Assembly (NCBI GenBank): GCA_950106755.1
Contig: OX467082.1
Coordinates: forward strand, 8,618,001-8,682,000
Length of the DNA stretch: 64,000 nucleotides
Reading direction: 5' to 3'
Origin: Climacium dendroides
Taxonomy: Eukaryota > Streptophyta > Bryopsida > Hypnales > Climaciaceae
Shown here: positions 23,101 to 35,300 of the stretch, piece after piece
How the letters are laid out: the number at the start of each line of letters is the position of its first letter
How positions within the stretch are numbered: the stretch's first letter is position 1
Translations under genes and position numbers: made by a program
Notes under the pieces: model-generated
Databases searched by the model: none
Seen by the model: only the letters and a program-made list of their open reading frames with translations
What the model was told of the DNA's origin: nothing

Positions 23101-24373
23101 GAATTGACTGAACAAATGCAAATTAGGTCTGCAACGCAACAGTGACGCAATTCAAAACCATTTGTTTCAACAGTTGTATTCCAGAAGAGCAATCAACAAA
23201 CTATGACTAAACCCTAGAAAAAAATCATGCACAGCGCGAAAGCCAAAATCAACCTGCGTGCCGGCCACGCACTGCAGAGAGTGCGGAAACTCTCGACGTA
23301 AAACTCCCAAGTCATCACGCATGACATCAAAGCTACACCTCGGCAAAAAAAAAAATGTCCAAGTCAGAATTCGACTGAACAGAGCATCAATCGTGAGACA
23401 AAAACTGCATAACCGACTATCTACCTCCACCCCGTATGTAACCCAAGAAATTCATAGAATTGGAATCGAACTTCTGGAATTCCAGCAATTATCTTAGAAA
23501 GAGACGTCTCTATCGGTATTAGGGTATTTATGACGGGTTGATCTCTACTCGTTGGAGGAGCAGCAGGAGAATCAAAAGAAAGAAATTCGGGAGCAGCATC
23601 TGACTGATGACCCTGACCAATTTCTGGTGTTTGCGTGTTCAGCTCTGACACAGCATCTTGAGATGCATTGTCAAATCCCTGCGTGCTATAAAGTTTGGCC
23701 TTCGCTGAGGCAGACCTCAACATGTGTAAGCTCCCTGCAAATTATTGCTGTGGTCGGCGTATCGACTGGATAGCAGCTCCAGCACCGGTGCATAACGCGT
23801 ACTGCAGGTCTCTCAGATTTGAGAAAATGTTCCCACTGGTAGTATGTTGTGATACAATGCAAGGTGCTACTGTTTGTGATACCGAATCAATGGATGTCGA
23901 AGATCTTGGATAGGATGCCGAAATAATCAACTAGTGAATTAAGCATATGTTGCAACGACTTTCCAGCCTGAAACCCTTAAACCCTCAAAACCCTAAACCC
24001 TAAACCCTAAACCCTAAACATGCAAGAGTTGTATGATTTCGCCGTAAACCTAAGGCATGGCCACCCGAGCTTGAAAGAATGGAGACACTGATACGCGGTG
24101 GGGTCGAATTGCAACTCCTCGTCTTCACCCATCTCGTCCACGCCTGGCTGCCACACCTTGGCCTTTGTCAGCTCCTGCGATGCACTGGCTCCATTGACAT
24201 CTGCTTCCTCCATCTCCACTTCCTCAACATCTTCTCTGGCCTGCAACAAGAGCTCTTGAGAGTTTAACACCAAAGGCTTTCGAGAGGGGACCTTGGAATG
24301 GAAAGGAAGAAGGAATGAAAGGTACCTGCTTGGCCTTCTTGGCGCGCGCCCCTTTCTTCTTGGTGCGAGCCAT
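20167..24373 (-). CDS. GRWD1: Glutamate-rich WD repeat protein (GRWD1/HTD1-like)
   Basis: Twelve exons in consistent phase, 489 residues: 24373-24326, 24240-24050, 23332-23254, 22916-22725, 22504-22406, 22223-22058, 21869-21763, 21518-21379, 21120-21048, 20920-20808, 20704-20584, 20307-20167. The N-terminus [16 protein letters not shown] is a basic, NLS-like stretch, followed by an acidic segment and the family motif [20 protein letters not shown] with GWPCLSF across the exon 2/3 join. A Ser/Asp/Glu-rich insert lies in exon 4, then a WD40 propeller, including [10 protein letters not shown] and [10 protein letters not shown]. These WDxR ends fit DDB1-binding (DWD) boxes, as known for Arabidopsis HTD1. 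The C-terminal [20 protein letters not shown] is typical. Family roles are ribosome biogenesis and histone binding in the nucleus, and CUL4-DDB1 adaptor function in plants. All intron borders are GT-AG. Confidence 0.95.
23425..23723 (-). other. Possible alternative first exon in intron 2 of GRWD1-like gene
   Basis: On the same strand as the host gene, an ATG at 23723 opens [18 protein letters not shown]. This is a basic, Ser/Ala-rich start resembling a mitochondrial or plastid presequence. The frame stays open for 99 codons plus 2 nt up to a consensus donor (GGAG then GTAGAT) at 23425/23424. Exon 3 begins at 23332 and also needs 2 leading nt, so splicing over a 92-nt intron with a long T-tract would keep the WD-repeat frame. 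Without splicing the frame ends four bases later. Upstream, the same frame continues back to about 23930 with one TAA and no ATG. The alternative is a captured exon or nested gene fragment. I recognise no parent protein. Confidence 0.35.
23991..24018. repeat. Interstitial telomere repeat, (CCCTAAA)x4
   Basis: Four exact CCCTAAA units with degenerate units to the left (from about 23971), in intron 2 of the GRWD1-like gene, 31 nt past its donor. Plant telo-boxes are enriched at the 5' ends of translation and ribosome-biogenesis genes, which fits the host gene. Four exact units is longer than the usual single box. Confidence 0.92.
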
Positions 24374-25004
24374 AGCCAACAATCGAGAAGATGGAGAGAA
24401 GAACCGATTCCAGAGTGGACACTTTATAAAAAACAAAGCACCCGAAGGCAGTGAAAGGAGGAAGCACTAAACACCCCGAAGGCAGGATTGACCGAGAACA
24501 CACGAGAGCGCCAGAAGGCGGGAGAGAGCAAGTCAAAACGCAGGGCCAGAAACAAGTGGCCAAGTGGAAGCAATCGAGAAGATGGCGGCGCCTTGTGAGT
24601 TGAAAATCTTCATCGTGAGGCGCATCTCGACTGAACCCCTGAGGGACGGATGACGTCAGTCCCAAGACTCACGGATGAATGTCATCCACCCTCCACTCTC
24701 TCCGAACGCCACTTGTCGAACCACGAAGGGAGTCCGTGGGACCCTCAGCACCTTCCGTGAGCCTCCTCTCTCCCTGCCCATGTGCCCATTGAAGAGCCCG
24801 TCCATTTAGCATTCTAAAAGTTACCACCAATCTTTCTCGTGCCTTACCCTTTTGTTGCAGCGTCTCTCCCCCCAAGCTCCCAAATCCATTGCAGGCACAG
24901 CACATTCTTCGATCGCTCTCGGCAGAAATTTCTTCGCTTCGGACTCGGAGTTTTGTTGGTAACTGTTTTTGCTCGACCGACCGGCTGCACTTCCTTCAAG
25001 CACG
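24374..25004. promoter_or_regulatory. Shared divergent promoter with TGACGTCA palindrome
   Basis: 631 bp separate the start codons of the GRWD1-like gene (minus) and the HMA-like gene (plus). The region is GC-richer than the spacers. It contains the bZIP/CRE palindrome TGACGTCA at 24651-24658, about midway. The 15-mer CAATCGAGAAGATGG occurs twice (near 24379 and 24571). Regulation of both genes by the palindrome is inference. Confidence 0.6.
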
Positions 25005-26394
25005 ATGTCTTCCAATTTCATGACCGAGGTTAGTGTTAGAAGGTCTTGATCGCTTTGTGTAGAGTGCTTGCACTCTTGTTTTTTGAGAATTTCCGAGAAG
25101 TGGGTGAGTAATGAAGGCTTTACCGATTCCTGTTAAGACCCTCAGTTTCGACCGGCAAGGCCAATTTTGCATTTAGCAGCTAGGTTGCGAATTACAGTGT
25201 TGTTCGTGGTCCATGTTTGGTTTAGGCTTTGACTTTTAGGTAGGGGGTTGCTTGTTCAGAAAGGGTTTACTCTGCTTGACTGAACTTACAACTGTGATTC
25301 TTGGTGGTAATAGAATTGGATTCATTGTTGTCGGGTCGTGGACTCTTGTCTACAGCATTTGCGATGCTGGAAAAGTTTTTAGGATTCACGGTTTTATGGT
25401 TGGTAGGGTTTTGCTTGTGGACGCCCTAGTTTTGTTGAGTGATTGTTGTGACCAAGTGGTTATGTCTATCTCCAGTTGTTCTATGGCAAGCCGGAGCCTG
25501 TGTGGGTGATCAATAATCGACGAAGGAGCATGGATCCTTACTACGCTCCGGGTGTGGGCACGGTTCGCGGAACATCTCTCTTGCCGGTACTGCTCTTGGT
25601 GTTTAGTAAAGCTTTTTGCAGCTAGGTTTCAAGCTCACACTAGCAGGCTTGAATGTGTATTACTTACAGGGGCCATTTTGTACAGAGCTCCGTTACCTCA
25701 TCAGATTTAAAATCATATTAAATAAGGTACAGAATGATGCATAGCTCGTGCTCAGACAGATTCGAGACTCAGGTTTGTGAAGCTTAGGTGACCGTCACTA
25801 AGGAGTATGTCGTGCTTCATTTGTGGCTTTTTGCAGGATGTGACTGTCAAGACTCCTATTTATGGCATGGGCGACGTCGCTAGAATCAAGCATGCTTTGG
25901 CTGTTGAAGGTAAGTGAAAACCATCCTCTATTCTCGATCGTTTGGGTCAACAGTTTCAAATGCAGGTAGGATTGCACTCAACTCTTTTTAAATCGTTGCT
26001 GGAAGGAGGTCTAGATTCATTGTACAAATTTTATTCTAATGTACAAGCCTGTCTGACAGCAGCTTGAATCTGTGGTTCGTTCGCAGGTGTCTTCAACGTG
26101 GTTTGTGATGTTCAAGAGCAAATGGTCACTGTTTCCTCGAACCTGTCTCCACGAGTGATCGTAGGCATCATTCGTCGAGTGATGGGTACTGCACACATTA
26201 TCAACTACGTGGACCCTCTTCAGCCCACGTTCGTGACACAGGAAGACAGAGTCAGATACACATCTTACGATGACTCGTACACTTACGCTGGTCGGACAGG
26301 CTATGCTCCGACCTACTCTCTTCCATACAACGGCAGATCTTATGATAATGAGTTCGGTCCTGGGTATCGTGGTTATGGCCGCGGCTATTATTGA
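25005..26394 (+). CDS. HMA-like domain protein lacking the CxxC metal site
   Basis: Four exons, 171 residues: 25005-25028, 25476-25586, 25837-25909, 26087-26394, phases consistent. It starts MSSNFMTELFYGKPEPVWVI, followed by NNRRRSMDPYYAPG. Residues about 46-113 can be read as a beta-alpha-beta-beta-alpha-beta HMA fold: TVKTPIYGMGDVARIKHAL, then VFNVVCDVQEQMVTVSSNLS and VIVGIIRRVM. The loop that normally carries CxxC reads YGMGDV, so copper-type metal binding by that motif is not expected. The tail is Tyr/Gly-rich and ends GRGYY without a CaaX prenylation box, unlike HIPP proteins. Function unknown; a protein-interaction role is plausible. The gene diverges from the GRWD1-like gene. Confidence 0.85.
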
Positions 26395-28084
26395 GGGTTG
26401 TCCGAACTCTCTACTGGTTTTCGTGTTAGATAGGTGATAGAAGCATGAAAGAATGAAAAACGTCACTCGATTTGAACGAATTTGTAAATATTTAGCATTA
26501 GGAAGCTGCCTTGTTGTGTAATATTTTGGCTGTGCACAATTGCTCTTCCAAGGTGCAGAATCTTCATCAAGAGATGGAGCATTATGTAGTGTAGCGACTG
26601 TATTGTTAGTGGAACTGTTGGATTTGACGCCTTCCAGCTTCTGTGCTTTGTGGGGGATGACTTTGTTTGAGCTCCACATTGGGGTTTGTCTCGACAAGTG
26701 ACGGTACTCTTTCAAGTAACTGTAGACTTGAAATAGGACATTGTTTGTTTGGCTATGCTTTTGAAATATAGGCTGTTTGGAAACAGCGCGACTGCTTAAT
26801 ATTCATCAATTAGAACGGATCAGAACGGTTGTTTGCAAACTCTCCAATTGTTAATTCTGCAAATCTGTTGAATTTCCCATCTCAATCAAAGGGAACAATG
26901 CATCTCAATGAATGTGGACTTGGTGCTGTTGTAAGGTGCAAACGCAAAACTCAAGTTGAAAGAACACATACTCAGTGTCATGCTCTCTTTTGTTCAAACT
27001 TCCTCATTTGATCACTAAAAAATTAGGGTACTGCATTTTTAATCAAAATCAGAACCAAGTTCAAATGCTTACAGCAAACTTCAATGTAAGAAGAATTGGT
27101 GAAATGCTTAGAGCAAACTTTGATGTAATGAGAACAAGTGTGCCCTTGTGAGTCAACGCCACAAAACAAAGTCCGTGCACCCCTCCATAGTACTTTTTGA
27201 TGGTACCAAAAACATGATCAGGGATACACAATCCAAAAGATCTCACCATAACAAACAAAACAAACAACTTTAGAAGATTGGTCAAACTTGTTGAATGAGC
27301 CCTCGAGTCCTTAAATGAGACAAAAGAAATCTTGGAATTGTACATACAGTTTTGCAAACTTTGTTAAGTGGAATTGAAATTTTTTAGCTAATATGAATTC
27401 TGTTATAACTTTTGAAATATGGGAAGCTAAATTTACAATTTCATAACATTGTTTATATTTGTTAGAAGGACCCTTTGCTACCCTTCTATTTAATTGGATT
27501 TAAAATTTTTGATTCTTGCTATATCAATCTTTAATTGAATTCATCCTAGGTATACATAGAAAGTATGTACATCCTTCCTTGGGATCTTTGGGGAGAAAAC
27601 TTCAAAGTTTTACAATGTTGTGTACTCGAAAACTATTTTTAACATCAAAGTCAAACTCTTTGGTAGCTTTTAGTACTGACAACAAGGTAAAGCTACTTCA
27701 AAAATACATCTTGCTACTCACATAGAAATAGAAGCATTGCCAAAATTAACAAATGGCTACACTACAAGAGACAATGAACAATGAAATGAAAAGATGCAAA
27801 AACTGCCATTTCTTCTCCTCCAAAAATCACAAGCCATTGATTTTTATTAAAGAAAAATCCCCTCCCTCCTCCAATGTTGTTGATCTTAAAAAATACAAAA
27901 TACAGATTATGAGATATGAGATACGAGATATGGATTAGGAATATGTACCCGGAGTGATATATGGATACGGATACAGCCCTCACGATATATCCCATATCGA
28001 TTGGCACCCTCATCCCCACTTGGAAACTACAAAGGGGTGGAATGGGGGGAGGTAACGAAAAAAATTATTTTAAATTGTTTTTTT
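26395..28084. other. 3' UTR, spacer and dispersed repeat copy 2
   Basis: The first few hundred bases are likely 3' UTR of the HMA-like gene. 27150-27277 is the second copy of the repeat at 6211-6345, sharing ACGCCACAAAAC and TTTTTGATGGTACCAAAAAC. The remainder is AT-rich with a CCATATC/GATATGG-rich stretch near 27910-28000. No gene supported. Confidence 0.5.
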
Positions 28085-29100
28085 TTAACCCCTCACCGCC
28101 CAAGGGGACCGAAAGTGTCCTCACACAATCTAGCAGTCAACTTCAAAGTGCTGTAACTTTTGCATCCAATGTCCAAATTCAATAAAACTTGTTGGGAAAG
28201 TTGCGCATAATAGTCTATTTTTTGTGATAAAATTTTCAGATCTATCCAAGATGTAATCAGTTTTTGAAAGCCATTCAAAGTTTGCAGGTTCAATTTGAGT
28301 TCACCACACTGCAATGAGATGGCTGCAACTTCGGGGGCTTGTATCTTTTTCATCAAATGTTAGTTTTCAATAAAATTTGTTGGGTATTGTTCCCCATAAA
28401 ATCTACTTATTGTGATAAAATTTTCATATCAATCCAAGTTGTTTTGAATGCTTGGGAGCAATTCGAAGTTCAAAATCCAGACATTTTTGCATTACAGTGA
28501 ACTTTGGCGGCTTATAACTTCTTCAGAAAGGGTTTGTTTTCAATAATTTTTGTTGGAAAAGTTGTGCATACTAGTCTAGTTCTTGTGGTAAAAATTTCAT
28601 ATCAATCCAAGAAGCTATGATTGAATGAGAAGCATTTTAGTAGAGGTAGGTTCAACCATAGATGTGTTTTTTTTCTACTTTTTTCACTGTTTTTTGACAT
28701 TTCAAAACAATTTTGCAAACGCAATGAGTCAATTGAATGAATTTTTTTTCAACCAAAGTGTTTGTCTTTTGATTTTAAATCATTTTGTAGTTTAAAGTTT
28801 TTTCATTTGAGTAGGTGTAGAAATCGAATTTCACCTCCAAATGTGTTTTTAGGAAAATTTCAGCATCTTTTGTCAACACTAAATCATTATAATCTTTCAT
28901 TATATCCATTAAATCCATTATAATCTTTCAATGATTCTATACGGTCAAATGACTCCAAATTTGATTTACACCATCTACAACATGTACACTACAAGATTGT
29001 ACGGTTGAGATTTTCATAACTTACTCACATTTACACTTATAACACTTGAAATGCAAGTTTGTTTTTTGACATGGTTAGACCTTGGGCGGTGAGGGGTTAA
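28085..29100. mobile_element. TTAA-bounded piggyBac-like element with clean 17-bp ends
   Basis: Begins TTAACCCCTCACCGCCCAAGG and ends with its exact complement, so both TTAA borders and 17 bp of inverted end match perfectly. It is 1016 bp and non-coding. The interior has about three imperfect tandem units of roughly 175 bp (28120-28640), each with an AATAAAAYTTGTTGGG-like block and CATATCAATCCAAG. Perfect ends suggest a comparatively young insertion. Confidence 0.88.
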
Positions 29101-29290
29101 CTCACCGGGGTGGGTGGGTGGGAAAAAGTTTATTTAAAATTTTTTTGAACTCAATTGGGGGTGTATCAAAAATTAATTTAAATTGTTTTTTTGAGCTCAG
29201 AGGGGGGTAAAAAAAATTTTAATTTTAATTATTTTTTTGAGATCACTCAGGGGGGTAATGAAATCATTTGATTTTTTTAGCTCATTGTGA
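29101..29290. repeat. Imperfect tandem repeat, ~65-bp unit
   Basis: Three successive units each have a G-rich stretch (GGGGTGGGTGGG, GGGGGTGTATC, GGGGGGTAA) followed by AATTTAAATT and TTTTTTTGAGCTCA-like sequence. They directly abut the TTAA element. Confidence 0.6.
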
Positions 29291-29749
29291 TGCAGAAACT
29301 GCATTAACAGTTGCCCCAACTGAAGCAATGACTTGTTCTTTAACCTTGTTTTTTATCCAATTTTTTCCATGATGTTCTACTTGCTTTTTATTTTGTTGAC
29401 ATGCACCTAGTAGAATATCATAGGGGGCTTTTATATTTTTGTAGGAATTCAAATGTATGTGCCACAGATCACGTTATAGTGTATTTGGCAACTTTTAGCT
29501 CCTTGTTTTAGCTCTAAATTTTGCCATCAAAAATTCTCTTTTTTGAATTTAATTTCAACTAATGAAATGAAGTTGATCAAGTTAAGTTTCTCAAATTTGA
29601 AGCTATCAAAGTTTCCTAAAATTGAATATTTTATTGCAATTTAAACTTTGAACCTATTATCCGTTTTTTTCTTTTTTTTATATTAACATGAGATTTTTGT
29701 TTGTACTATAATATTCTCCATTATATTGTACACATAGGTCAGTTTTGGT

Positions 29750-29885
29750 AGCTTGTTGAAATAGTTTAGATTTTGTGGTTTGACAATTTGGCAGCTTGTT
29801 GAAATAGTTTAGATTTTGTAGTTTGATAGTCTGGCAATTTGTTGAAATAGTTTAGATTTGTGGTTTGATAGTTTGGCAGCTTGAA
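29750..29885. repeat. Three-copy tandem repeat, 43-bp period
   Basis: The unit AGCTTGTTGAAATAGTTTAG plus TTTTGTGGTTTGAYAGTTTGGC recurs starting near 29750, 29793 and 29836 with few changes. Non-coding. Confidence 0.85.
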
Positions 29886-32349
29886 TTGGATTTCTTGATT
29901 TTTAGCATTTTACTTTTTTTAATTCTTAGACATTCCCAATATTGGATTGATTTTTTCTATTCATGCATAAATGTATTCTTTTTTCTAAATTTTCAAAAGA
30001 ATAATTTTTGGATGTTTAGAATTAGTAACAATGAATTTTTTAAAGATTTTAGACACAATTCAAATTTTCCCTACTTATTTCACAAGCTAACCTACACACA
30101 TGGTAATATACACATGTTGTGAAATTTTCAGATTTCTCAATTTGATTTTATATTTTACAAAAAAATTCTTCACATCTTTTTATAAAAATTCAAGATACTT
30201 AGTTTTAAATCTTTACAAAAACATTTGAAATTTCATGACTAACCTTGCAAAATACATGGAATTTCTCTTTTAAAAAATAAAATAAATTTCTTTTTTTATT
30301 GGGACAAAATAGAGCATAAATTTTAAGAAATATGAAGTTTTAAAATATGGTTATAGGCTTCGTCCTTCTAGTATTGGTGGAAATAGAGGCTAAATTGTTG
30401 TATAAACAAAGATTGTAACACACAATAGATCGAGTGCCACAACCAACATCAAATATGCAATAAAAAAACCAAGCTAAAATGTGTAACAAATATACCCTCA
30501 AATGCCCCCACGTAGTGGATAAAGAATCCCTTCAATTAGCAAGGATCAAGTGCACATATAGGCAAGGATAACCTTCAGTGATGGCGTTGCAACAAATGTA
30601 TATGTTTGAATTGATGTTGTAGTATTAGTAGTAGAGTTGTAGATGAATTTGTTTGTTTGAAAACTAAAAAAATATTCAAGAAATCAAATTAGCCTCAACT
30701 TAAAAATTCACCACAAATCTTGAAGAAGAGATTTTCATTAAATGAGAAACTAAAAATCTATATAGAAGAAGTCAAGTGGCTCTTACTCCACAAAAAAAAA
30801 TCCAAGAGTACAAGTGAAGACTTCACTAAATGATAAATCACCATCTCTAAGAGAAGGAAACATTCAACTCTTTGTCTAAAAAACATTAATGAAACTTGAC
30901 TTGATAGAAATGCCAAATGAAGGAGATTTTTCCATATAAATATTCAAACTTAAAGTTGGATGAAATTTGAAATTTGGATGACAACCATCCAAAATTAATA
31001 TGAGTTCCTATAAGGGGATTCATTTAACACTCTAATTTAATGTGTGGTGGCCTCGATGTCACTTCATATGATAGTAGACTATGAAAATGACTAAAAAGAC
31101 CCACTAGTAGTTAGATTCATCATATAGGTGTTCTTGTAGATAATTTCTCTAATTTACTCAATTCAAGTTTGTACTAGTGCAAGATCAAGTAAGGTCACTA
31201 CTCAAACTTCTTGACGATAATTTGCAGAGACTCATTTCAAAAAATTGAGCCCTCAAGAAGGCCACAAGAAATTTGTTCTCCAAGCTGTGAACAATGAATT
31301 ATTTAAAATACTCATTTTAAAAAATATTATAAAATTATAAAATTATAATATATTAGTATTAAAATATATTATCTGATGCGGTAGTAGTAGTGCCAAGTCA
31401 AGTTGCAAAGTTTCCAATCATTTCAATATAAATTTTTTTTCTATTTTTTAATTTTTTTTCAAATTTTTTTAATCATTTCTTTACATTATCTTGCTCAATT
31501 CTAGCACAACAATTTACTAAAAGAAAATTTTGGAAGGGAGATTTAAATTTTTTTTTTCAATTTTGTTTGTAGCTATTTGAGAATTGATGGCCTTTTATAG
31601 AACTCATATTTTTTGTAATGCCTTTCCTTCAATGAAAAGCTAGTAAAGTCAAATTCAACTCTAGAAAACATAAAAAATTCATTCTGATCCAATTGCCATC
31701 ATGAAAGTTTATCCTATTTTGGTTAGTTTTTAGAAGTAGTTCCCTTACATCAAATATTCACCCTCAATAAGGTAAGAATATTCAAATATAATAGGAGTAT
31801 TTTATTGACATTTAGAATAAGTTCTAAAGTAAAGCATAGGTGGCTCCAATGCTAACAAATGAGTTTACATAAATGTGTCACAATGATGGATTTTGTGTTA
31901 GCCAATATAAAGAGCATGATACAAGCTTAGGGGCTGTTGCTTTTGGGAGTTTCCATGTTCACTTTTGTGTTTTTCCATGTCCACTTTTGTGTTAATGTAT
32001 TATCCATAATAGGTGCTTCTACACACTTGTTTTCACAAATTCATATTATATTCATACAAGCTTGGAAAAATATGAAACCAATTTTGTTGGTTTCCTAAAC
32101 CATTTCCTAACAAGCATACTTCATTTACTTCATTTATTCTGTAGCTACCCTCAAGATGTGCAAAGCTTGAATAAATGTCACATTTAAGTGCTTCTACCTT
32201 ACCTTATTCTTGTCACCCCACGGTGATAGGACCTCACGGTAAACGGTCCAGCTTCACCGAGACGAGCAGGTCCTGTAAGTATTTGCTGTCCTAAGGATTT
32301 ATCTTATCCCTCCTCGTCTGTCTCATGGTGATGAGAGCAGAGTGGAGCA
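29886..32349. other. AT-rich intergenic DNA and CtpA promoter
   Basis: No supported gene to about 32190. The last ~150 bp before the CtpA ATG are GC-richer and probably hold the leader. AAGTGCTTCTACCTTACCTTA at about 32189-32209 resembles a right end of the AGGTAAARCA MITE family, but no left end was paired. Confidence 0.45.
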
Positions 32350-35300
32350 ATGACGGCCGCTGTGATCACCACCGCATTGCCTCCCCTCGGCCATGGACGC
32401 TCGTCTCTGCTTACGACTCTCAGAATAGGGTTAGTGTCTCTTGGAATTGGAATTACAGTGAAATTTGAATTGAAATTGGAGTGAAATTGGAGCGAAATTG
32501 GATTCGTAGTTTGAAATAGAGCTATTAGGGTTTGTTAAGTGACGGTGATTGATTCGGTGCGAGTTTGGTTCTGTTCAGGACGAGAGCCGCGACTCGATGT
32601 TCGAGTGGGAGCTGGTCGCGGGAATGTCATAGTCATGCTGCTGTGCATTCTTCTGATTTTGTTTTAGTTCGCAGACGATTTGGTATTACAGCGTGTGTGG
32701 AGAGCGAAGCGGAGGTGAGTGGGAGCATAGATTCTGGCAATTTTTCGCTCAAAGAGTTCTTTGCATTAATCCTTAAATTTTTTTTTCTTTCAATTTTGAG
32801 TGTTATTGTTAACTCCATTTAAATTTCTTGAGAAATTTCTTCTGGTAGAAATGGAGACGCCGAAACTTAAAATTTGAATGACAGTCGAAATCATATTTTT
32901 CTTCTTTAAGGATTATGGTAATATGCATTTGACTTAGTTTGCATACTGAAAACACAAGATTGGATGAAACTCATGGGCTTATGAATGGTCAAATTTTCGG
33001 AACTGATTCTTTTTAAATGCTCATTTCTTACTTTTATATTTTTGTAATTGGATAAGGAGTAGTTGGCGAATAGGAGATTTTTTGGCACGGGTCTCAGTTC
33101 TAAAAGTTAGTTGGATTATGATTAGATACTACAAAATTCAACTTTTATAAGTTACGTAAGTTTAATGAATTGAAAAGCCTTATTTGAGAGGGGATGTCGA
33201 ATCTGCAGTTAATTACTGTGAAATCCGCATTGTAACCGCAGGTCAGCACTCTGTCGAAGACGGTGAGAAATGCTGGAGTTGGATTACTAGCGTCATTGAT
33301 CACCGTCGCTGCGAATTTTCATTTCCCTGGCCCTGCATTCGGCTCCGAGATCCCTTTTGAAGTCTCTCAAATTGGCCGTTTATCTGAGAAGTTAGTTTGG
33401 GATGCCCCACCCAATTCCGGAGATATCTCTGACAATTCTATTGACCCGGTACTTGGTACTCCCCTGAATGTGAGTGTTGTGTTGACGCTCGCACAGTAAC
33501 ACGACACAAGTCTTTGCATCCAAGCAAATGTTTTTAAAATATCCCATTTGTATCAATTAAAAGCTCATTTTGGTTCTGGTATAGATAGTTCTTATGAATA
33601 TGATATCACCAATTAAAATTTGAGGTATATATACAGATTTGAGTTTGACATTTAGAGTCCAAAATCAACGTTTGCAAATAATCTACGAGCATGCAGATTT
33701 TACTTAGTGTATTAATAATTTCATTATTATATGATGCCTAGAATTGTCGTCTATGAGAGGTTATATTGGTATTCTTTGCTCAATGGTAGAATTTTTGGTC
33801 TTTTTACGTAATTAGTGTAGAAATTAAAATTCACCAGCTTAGACCACCCCTAAATGATACACTTGCTAACATTAGTTGTTTTCTATTTCTCTAAACGAAA
33901 CTTTATTTTCTTACAAAGTTTTCATAAATTGTATTGAAATTTTTCGACGAGAAGGTTTTCTAATACTTTTGAAGGGTACAAAGACTTATGGCGACTGTAC
34001 ATTTGCGCCGATCCAAAAGCATATGATGCGAGGACTGGTGTTTTTCAGAGTGTTACTGATATGATGATATTTGTGTAATTTCTTGTAGAGCGACAACCCT
34101 GTAGAAACTGACAGTTTTCTCTGGATCAACAGGATTCGTTCTCAAGGGCTACTAGTCACAATGAAATTTCGACAGTTGCTGAGAATGTCACACTGCTCGA
34201 CGAATGTGCCGAGGAAATAGCCACGAACCTGGTACCCAAGGAAGAGGCAGTTCAGGAGGTCACTAATGAATCTCTTGTGCAGGAAGCATGGCAAGTTGTA
34301 AATGAGAATTTTCTAGACGCTCGTCATGATTCTTGGTCGGCTGATGCATGGCTGGTATCGTTTCAGTGCCTTCCATGGTTGCTGAACCTAATTTGTGGTT
34401 TATTTCGAGAGATGATCAAATGAATTGATAGTTTGATTTTTGGAGAAGAATTAGGTTACGTCTTCTGAGTCGAGCTATCACTGCTGAAGGGGCCTGGAGT
34501 TTATTACAGAAGACATGTGTTGAAACGCACCTTCTTGATATGATTGTTGTTCTCTGAACATTCAGTCTAAGCCCAGCGTTGATCGCCGTGAATGCAGAAG
34601 AAGAAAGAAGAGGTGCTGAAGAGTCCAATTCGAAGCAGAATGGCAGCTTATGGAGCCATTCGCACCCTGTTGTCAAGTCTGAATGATCCCTACACTCGGT
34701 TTCTCACTGCCGACCAGGTATGATACAGAGACTTTGTGACGTCTCTCAGTTATATAACATGCATTAACTTTTTATATATGGTAGAACTGTCTGTTCGTTT
34801 CTCGAGGGAACATTATCTGTTGTTACACTTCCCACTCACTTGAATGTTCAATAAGGTTGTTCTCGTATACAAGAAACTTTTATATCCAGAGTCCACTTTG
34901 GCTAACGCGTCTATCGAGTAGATCCTTTCAAACAGTAAAAGGGATGTCAAGGCTGAAGTTGTGGTGCTCACACTTGCAGGGGCATGTTTCCATGACAGTT
35001 TTCCCAGCTCTCGAAGTATGACGTGACTGGGATTGGTCTCAACATTGGGGAATCAGCGACTGCGAGTGGCGACTCATATTTGAAAGTTTTTGGCATTATT
35101 CTTGGAAGCCCAGCCCAACTTGCTGGTGTCAGACAGGTATATCTTTATCTTTGAGTGGACCATAGAGTGAAAGTATAAGTGTATTGATTCTTTTTGAAAG
35201 AAGTAGTGCGTTCTATGGGCCTGCAGCCCTAGTCTCAAGGTTACTTTAAGTGTTCGTTCATGAATTTCTATAATTATTGGTTGGTTTATGAGCAGCACTG

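Noticed and set aside
23425..23723. Intronic frame as the N-terminus of an OXA1-type insertase
   Set aside because: The resemblance is limited to presequence-like composition and an HTGW near the end; not enough to name a parent.
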